A stretch of 64,000 nt of DNA from Thermoanaerobacter sp. (GTDB taxonomy: Bacteria > Bacillota > Thermoanaerobacteria > Thermoanaerobacterales > Thermoanaerobacteraceae): contig JADBKJ010000004.1 of the NCBI GenBank assembly GCA_014896455.1, positions 1-64,000 on the forward strand. The letters run 5' to 3'. The translations under genes were made by a program, and so were the position numbers. This document shows positions 59,177 through 64,000 of the stretch, piece by piece (position 1 is the stretch's first letter; every line of letters begins with the position of its first letter). Under the pieces are notes generated by a model. It was not told where the DNA came from and did not search any database. It saw nothing but the letters and a program-made list of their open reading frames with translations.

Positions 59177-61803
59177 TTATTAAAGATATAAGGGTATATC
59201 GAGGGAGAAATATATACAGCCATAGACCTGTAATAAAAATGGTAGTAGATATAGAGAGATTGGATATTCCTACAATAGATATACCCAACTTTAATGAGAG
59301 ATTGATAAAACGGCTTCCTAGCCTATCAAAACATAGTTGTTCTTACGGATATGAAGGGGGATTTCTAAAGAGATTAGAAGAAGGCACCTATTTACCCCAT
59401 GTGACAGAGCATATAATTTTGGAACTACAAAATATGCTAGGGTATGATGTAAAATTTGGAAGAGCGAGAAATATAGAAGGGGATTTGTATTATATAATTT
59501 ATGAATATGGATTAGAAGAGTGCGGCATAAGAGTGGGGAAATTAGCGGTTGAAATGGTAAATAAATTTATACAGGGAGAAGAATTTGATTTAGAAGAAAG
59601 ACTAGAAAGAATACGCAATATAATTGCTGAGATAGAACTAGGGCCTAGCACAATGGCTATAAAAAATGAAGCTTTAAAAGCGGGAATCCCAGTTACAAGG
59701 GTGGGAAATGGAAGCATTTTGCGGCTAGGTTATGGGAAATATCAAAAAATGATTGAAGGCACAATTTCACAAAATACTAGTTGTATTGCTGTAGACATAG
59801 CATCAGATAAAATCTTGACAAAGCAGATTTTAAGAGACCATGGATTTCCCGTGCCGGAAGGAGATGTTGCTTACAATGAAGAAGAAGCGATTGCTATTGC
59901 GGAAGAAATTAGATATCCTGTCGCTATAAAACCTTACAACGGAAATCAAGGCAAAGGAGTTCATTTAAATATAACCAATAAAGAAGAAGTAAGTATAGCC
60001 TATAGAAACGCCAAAGCTTACAGTGACCTTGTTATCGTAGAAAAACATATAAAGGGAAAACATTACAGAGTATTAGTTGTAGGTGAAAAAGTAGTAGCGG
60101 TAGCTGAAAAAATTCCTGCCCATGTGATAGGAGATGGAATTCATACTATTGAAGAATTAGTAGAAATGGAAAATAAAAATCCTTTAAGAGGAAAAGGCCA
60201 TGAAAAACCCCTTACCAAACTCACAATAGATACGATTTCTAAAATGACCCTTAAAAAACAAGGATTTGATCTAGTAGATATCCCTAAAAAAGGGCAAAAA
60301 GTGTTTTTAAGGGAAAGCGCAAACTTAAGCACAGGAGGAATTGCAATAGACAAAACAGATGACATTCACCCATATAACATAGAAATTGCTGTAAGAGCGG
60401 CAAAAGCCATTGGCCTTGATATAGCTGGTATAGACATTACAATGGAGGACATAAAAAAGCCTCTAACTAGAGAAAATGGAGCAATAATTGAAATAAATGC
60501 ATCTCCGGGCATAAGGATGCACCATTATCCTAGCAAAGGTAAACCTAGAAATGTAGCAAAAGCGATTGTAGATATGCTTTTCCCTAAAGGAAGCAAAGCT
60601 ACCATACCTATTATATCTATTACGGGTACAAACGGGAAAACTACAGTCACCAGGATGACAGCTCATATTTTAAAAACCTATGGCTATACTGTAGGAATGA
60701 CTTGTACTGACGGCATTTATATCGATGACACCTGTGTCTACAAAGGTGACAATACTGGTCCTAAAAGTGCAAGAACTTGTCTTGCTGATAAAAACATAGA
60801 TGCTGCAGTGTTAGAAACAGCAAGAGGAGGTATTATAAGGGAAGGTTTAGGTTACGATTTGGCAGATGTAGGGGTGATAACCAATATTTCAGAAGACCAT
60901 CTTGGCATTGATGGGATAGAGACTTTGGAAGACTTAGCTTTTGTTAAGGCTTTAGTGGTGGAAGCGGTAAAAGAAGACGGTTATAGTGTTTTAAATGCTG
61001 ATGACCCGATGACCACTTATTTGGCCCAAAGGGCAAAAAGTAAAATAATATATTTTTCAATGTACGATAATAACCTCACTGTAAAAAAACATATAGAAAA
61101 AGGCGGAATAGCAGTATACGTTAAAGATGGTGTCATCGTTATAGCGAATGGGCAAATAATTCCTGTTGTAAAGATAGAGGAGATTCCTGCAGCTTTGTCA
61201 GGGAAAGTTTTGTACAACGTGGAAAATGCTCTTGCAGCTATCGCTGCTTCTTATGGAGTAAAAGTGCCTGTAAATATTATTGCAAAAGGCATAAAGACAT
61301 TTTACTGCGATACTACACACAATCCTGGGAGGTTTAACTTGTTTAATGTAGGTAATTTCCGTGTATTAGTAGATTATGGCCACAACATAGCTGGGATAAA
61401 AAATGTAATAGAAGCAGCACAAAAACTTGATGCGAACAGGCTCATCGGTGTGATAGGAGTTCCAGGAGATAGAATAAATTCTAGCATATTAAAAGTAGGA
61501 GAAATTTGTGGCCAAGGATTTGACTTTATATATGTAAAAGAAGATTTAGATTTAAGAGGTAGAAAACCGGGAGAAGTAGCTAAATTATTAGAACAAGGTG
61601 CAATAAAAGGGGGTATAGATAGAAAAAAAATAAAGACTATTTTAAAAGAGACAGAAGCATTAAGGGCGGCTATGTACAATGCTGAAGGAGGAGATTTAAT
61701 AGTAGTCTTTTATGAAAAATATCAGCCAATTATAGAGGTGATAGAGGAGTTTATCAAAAACAAAGATTTGAAAAATATTGAAATAAAATTAGAAAGGGCT
61801 TGA
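59173..61803 (+). CDS. cphA: Cyanophycin synthetase
   Basis: An 876-residue enzyme of full length. It has an N-terminal domain, an ATP-grasp domain with KPYNGNQGKGVHLN (adds Asp) and ENGAIIEINASPGIRMH, and a C-terminal Mur-ligase-like domain with ITGTNGKTTVTRM (adds Arg) and NISEDHLG. It makes the nitrogen-storage polymer multi-L-arginyl-poly-L-aspartate. The last codons lie in the terminator stem shared with yyaC. Confidence 0.96.
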   Translation: MIIKDIRVYRGRNIYSHRPVIKMVVDIERLDIPTIDIPNFNERLIKRLPSLSKHSCSYGYEGGFLKRLEEGTYLPHVTEHIILELQNMLGYDVKFGRARNIEGDLYYIIYEYGLEECGIRVGKLAVEMVNKFIQGEEFDLEERLERIRNIIAEIELGPSTMAIKNEALKAGIPVTRVGNGSILRLGYGKYQKMIEGTISQNTSCIAVDIASDKILTKQILRDHGFPVPEGDVAYNEEEAIAIAEEIRYPVAIKPYNGNQGKGVHLNITNKEEVSIAYRNAKAYSDLVIVEKHIKGKHYRVLVVGEKVVAVAEKIPAHVIGDGIHTIEELVEMENKNPLRGKGHEKPLTKLTIDTISKMTLKKQGFDLVDIPKKGQKVFLRESANLSTGGIAIDKTDDIHPYNIEIAVRAAKAIGLDIAGIDITMEDIKKPLTRENGAIIEINASPGIRMHHYPSKGKPRNVAKAIVDMLFPKGSKATIPIISITGTNGKTTVTRMTAHILKTYGYTVGMTCTDGIYIDDTCVYKGDNTGPKSARTCLADKNIDAAVLETARGGIIREGLGYDLADVGVITNISEDHLGIDGIETLEDLAFVKALVVEAVKEDGYSVLNADDPMTTYLAQRAKSKIIYFSMYDNNLTVKKHIEKGGIAVYVKDGVIVIANGQIIPVVKIEEIPAALSGKVLYNVENALAAIAASYGVKVPVNIIAKGIKTFYCDTTHNPGRFNLFNVGNFRVLVDYGHNIAGIKNVIEAAQKLDANRLIGVIGVPGDRINSSILKVGEICGQGFDFIYVKEDLDLRGRKPGEVAKLLEQGAIKGGIDRKKIKTILKETEALRAAMYNAEGGDLIVVFYEKYQPIIEVIEEFIKNKDLKNIEIKLERA

Positions 61804-61815
61804 GTTTAAGCCCTT
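61793..61815. terminator. Left copy of the cphA/yyaC terminator stem
   Basis: A 23-bp stem-loop, AAAGGGCTTGAG...AAGCCCTT, that includes the cphA stop codon TGA. It is identical to 62182-62204. Confidence 0.85.
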
Positions 61816-61817
61816 CG

Positions 61818-62082
61818 CAGTTTGTTGACAAAGTTAAAAAATATTCAAAGGAGATATTTTGCATCGTCGCTCCGATGTTCCAAAGCGACAAAACTAAAGC
61901 TCGACCTTCGGGCTCCGGCAGGGTACCGGGCACAATCGGCCTCCTTGCCTCAGGTGCCCGCCTTCGCCATCCATGGCTTCGGCCCTGCCTCCACCCTCAG
62001 TCTCGCTAAGTTTTGTTACCGCTTTGTAACAAGTCGCACCGATTGCAAAATATCTCCTTTGCGAAAGTTTGTCTACAGTCTG
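61818..62082 (+). mobile_element. Terminator-associated repeat, copy 5
   Basis: A 265-bp element with ends CAGTTTGTTGACAAAGTTAA and CGAAAGTTTGTCTACAGTCT. The sequence is very close to copy 1 in the opposite orientation. It is followed by a foreign terminator and a second partial element before the right terminator copy. Confidence 0.88.
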
Positions 62083-62131
62083 AGAGAGTATACGAAATAC
62101 TCTCTTTTTCTCTTTCTATCTTTGCATATAT
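62083..62131. other. Extra terminator between repeat copy 5 and a partial copy
   Basis: AGAGAGTAT-ACGAA-ATACTCTCT followed by TTTTTC is a complete terminator with no gene of its own. It is unlike either flank, so it may have been carried in by recombination from another copy's locus. Confidence 0.65.
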
Positions 62132-62181
62132 GTCGCACCGATTGCAAAATATCTCCTTTACGAAAGTTTGTCTACAGTCTG
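62132..62181 (+). repeat. Partial repeat end next to copy 5
   Basis: Fifty bases repeat the right end of the element (GTCGCACCGATTGCAAAATA, then CGAAAGTTTGTCTACAGTCT). They match 62033-62082 with one or two changes. Confidence 0.85.
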
Positions 62182-62204
62182 AAAGGGCTTGAGTTTAAGC
62201 CCTT
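62182..62204. terminator. Right copy of the cphA/yyaC terminator stem
   Basis: The same 23-bp stem as at 61793-61815. On the minus strand it contains the yyaC stop codon TAA. Before insertion one hairpin would have held the stop codons of both convergent genes. Confidence 0.85.
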
Positions 62205-62752
62205 ATCTTATTTTGTTCATATATTTCATTTATTGATTTAAGTATCCCAATAGAAATTATATCTGCCATTTTCATTACAGTTCTAAGTCTTGTATTTTGA
62301 AGCACCATGTATTCCATAAAACCAGAGATATTGACAATTCCTGTAACAAACATATCTCCTACAGGAGGCAGGTCTTTAGAAACCCCTGCTCCAGGCTTTA
62401 TAGGTCCTTTTCCAACAGAAATATGACCTACGTGGTTTAAAGAACCTAAACAAGCGTCTATCGCTATCATAAAAGGACGTCCATAATTTAAATTTATGTA
62501 CTTTAAAACCTGATGTATGTTTTTTGCATGTAGTGGTTCTTCTAAAGTACCAAAGACATGGGCTTTTCCTTTAAGAAGAGGCTTTAGTTTATGACCAATT
62601 AAAGGTCCCAAACTATCCCCTGTGGACCTATCAGTCCCTATACACAGCAAAACTATTTCTTTTCGATAATCATATAGTTCTGTCAGGTAGTTAGAGAAAA
62701 ATTTATGAAAATGCCCTACAGCACTTTTGTCTTCAATATTTATTAACTCCAT
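62195..62752 (-). CDS. yyaC: Spore protease YyaC (DUF1256)
   Basis: A 185-residue member of the GPR-like peptidase family with CIGTDRSTGDSLGPLIGHKL (37-56) and AIDACLGSLNHVGHISVGKG. YyaC is a sporulation protein present in nearly all endospore formers, probably processing a spore or germination protein. Its presence supports a sporulating host. It is monocistronic and minus-strand, opposing the surrounding genes. Confidence 0.9.
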   Translation of the reverse strand: MELINIEDKSAVGHFHKFFSNYLTELYDYRKEIVLLCIGTDRSTGDSLGPLIGHKLKPLLKGKAHVFGTLEEPLHAKNIHQVLKYINLNYGRPFMIAIDACLGSLNHVGHISVGKGPIKPGAGVSKDLPPVGDMFVTGIVNISGFMEYMVLQNTRLRTVMKMADIISIGILKSINEIYEQNKIRA

Positions 62753-62842
62753 ATGTTTCTCCTTTCTTAAGTTAATAAGTCTTACAAATATATTTTTGTC
62801 AACTATGTAAAATTAAATACAGGTAATTTCCGGTTTTAATTA

Positions 62843-62871
62843 TTGAAAAACCTTTTTTACTTGTGTAATAT
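62843..62871 (+). promoter_or_regulatory. Promoter of the mscS gene
   Basis: TTGAAA (62843-62848), a 17-base spacer and TAATAT (62866-62871), about 40 bases before the start. Confidence 0.65.
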
Positions 62872-62909
62872 ATAAATATATAAAATATAAAGAAAATGAA
62901 GCGGGTGAT

Positions 62910-63761
62910 ATGGTGGAGACAATAGCTCAACTATACCAAAAATTTTCAAGTCTTTACGATATAAAAATATTAAAAGTAACTTTCGATATCATAAAAATAT
63001 TGGTTATAGCTTTTATAGGTATAAAAGTAGGGGACATATTTATATCAAGGTTTTACAAATTGCATACAAAAGCAAAAATACAGCTTCCTGAAAGAAAGAT
63101 AGGCACTTTAATATCCCTTACCAAAAATATATTAAGATATGTCATTTATTTCATAGCGGCTGCTTCAATACTAAAAATTTTCAACATAGAAATGACATCA
63201 ATATTGGCAGTTGCCGGAATTGGCAGTTTGGCTATAGGTTTTGGTGCTCAAAATCTAGTCAAAGACGTAATTTCGGGGTTTTTCATAATATTTGAAGACC
63301 AATTTTCTGTAGGAGACTATGTTACAATAAATGGCATATCTGGAACCGTAGAAGAAATTGGACTTAGAATCACTAAAATAAGGGGTTTTTCAGATGGGTT
63401 ACACATAATACCAAACGGTGAAATAAAAATGGTATCTAACCTCACCAAGGATAGTATGATGGCTGTTGTCAACATAGGATTTCCCGTGGAAGAGGATGTG
63501 GATAAAATCATTGATGGGTTACAACAAATATGTGATGATATAAAAAATTCAAGAGATGATTTGATAGAAGGCCCTTCAATACTGGGGATAACAGATATGC
63601 AAGATTCAAAACTTTTAATAACGCTATATGCGAAAACACAGCCTATGCAAAAATGGGCAGTAGAAAGGGATATAAGGTACAGAGTGAAAAAAATGTTTGA
63701 TGAAAAAAATATTTCTTTTCCTTATCCCCGCACTAATATTATCTTGACAAATAAGAATTAA
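62910..63761 (+). CDS. mscS: Small-conductance mechanosensitive channel
   Basis: A 283-residue MscS-type channel with three membrane segments (about 22-45, 67-90, 95-120). The pore helix region is ILAVAGIGSLAIGFGAQNLVKDVISGF, quoted here by its core GIGSLAIGFGAQNLVKD, and a cytosolic beta domain follows (VGDYVTINGISGTVEEIGLR). It opens on hypo-osmotic shock. The start is ATG 62910 or GTG 62913; the spacing to GGGTG slightly favours the latter. Confidence 0.92.
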   Translation: MVETIAQLYQKFSSLYDIKILKVTFDIIKILVIAFIGIKVGDIFISRFYKLHTKAKIQLPERKIGTLISLTKNILRYVIYFIAAASILKIFNIEMTSILAVAGIGSLAIGFGAQNLVKDVISGFFIIFEDQFSVGDYVTINGISGTVEEIGLRITKIRGFSDGLHIIPNGEIKMVSNLTKDSMMAVVNIGFPVEEDVDKIIDGLQQICDDIKNSRDDLIEGPSILGITDMQDSKLLITLYAKTQPMQKWAVERDIRYRVKKMFDEKNISFPYPRTNIILTNKN

Positions 63762-63775
63762 TTGAGGTGGTTGTT

Positions 63776-63982
63776 TTGCCAAAAGAACTCCATGTAGGAG
63801 ATATTGTAAAGATGAAAAAAAAGCACCCTTGTGGTTCTGACGAATGGGAAATTTTAAGAGTTGGGATGGATATTCGCATAAAATGCCTAAAATGCGGAAG
63901 AATGGTTTTGATGCCGCGAGCTAAATTTGAAAAGAGCATCAAAAAAATTTTAAAAACAGTTGAAAATCCCTCTGGACAATGA
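63776..63982 (+). CDS. DUF951 family protein
   Basis: A 68-residue protein, PKELHVGDIVKMKKKHPCGS then WEILRVGMDIRIKCLKCGRM, with a CG...CxxC zinc-binding-like layout typical of DUF951. The function is unknown. The start is TTG at 63776, with AGGTGG 5 bases upstream. In many Firmicutes it follows mscS near the origin, as here. Confidence 0.85.
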   Translation: MPKELHVGDIVKMKKKHPCGSDEWEILRVGMDIRIKCLKCGRMVLMPRAKFEKSIKKILKTVENPSGQ

Positions 63983-64000
63983 TAGAATATGGATATGGAT

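Noticed and set aside
61800-62009. Open frame across the start of repeat copy 5 (VDKVKKYSKEIFCIVAPMFQ)
   Set aside because: It lies wholly within the terminator and repeat DNA, and the same frame in copy 1 is on the other strand with no start signal.

Overview
The window is AT-rich, low-GC Firmicute DNA. Gene content and order point to a thermophilic, spore-forming anaerobe of the Thermoanaerobacter/Caldanaerobacter group. That identification is an inference from the dnaA-gyrA order, T-box leaders, BofA, YyaC, YtvI, RemB and the protein sequences; I could not run a search. The window spans the chromosomal origin. oriC (about 45.04-45.46 kb) separates a mostly minus-strand left arm from a mostly plus-strand right arm, so most genes run away from the origin.

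Left arm, from the origin outward: dnaA, dnaN, yaaA (S4), recF, remB and a GH31 alpha-glucosidase; then, on the other strand, the murT-gatD lipid II amidation pair; then gyrB-gyrA; the T-box-controlled ilvN-ilvC-leuA-leuC-leuD-leuB-ilvD-ilvB operon; ytvI; lepB; T-box-serS; two tRNA-Ser; an LCP cell-wall gene; a UPF0182 membrane protein; and tRNA-Arg(ACG). An accessory patch at about 9.4-13.4 kb holds truncated genes (an MqsA-type antitoxin, a DUF4143 ATPase, an iron-sulfur protein remnant), an intact Xre / ImmA-IrrE / PIN-like trio with a palindromic operator, and a DUF1646 transporter preceded by a pseudoknotted leader that looks like the DUF1646 (Na+-I) riboswitch. Beyond it come tadA, two tRNA-Ser and SRP RNA, a membrane HD-GYP sensor, dnaX-ybaB-recR, a tandem HD-GYP protein, yaaL, bofA and a DUF1657 gene.

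Right arm: rpmH-rnpA-yidD-yidC-jag-mnmE-mnmG-rsmG, a Nudix hydrolase, noc-parA-parB with two parS sites and a consensus sigma-H promoter, a cysteine desulfurase-like gene, DUF4446, a lipid kinase, cphB-cphA (cyanophycin), yyaC on the minus strand, an mscS channel and DUF951.

The most unusual feature is a dispersed family of roughly 260-bp GC-rich elements: four near-complete copies, one rearranged copy and one solo end. The four near-complete copies each sit inside a rho-independent terminator, and the terminator stem-loop (21-28 bp, different at each locus) is repeated on both sides. This looks like a small non-autonomous mobile element that targets terminators and keeps a working copy on each side.
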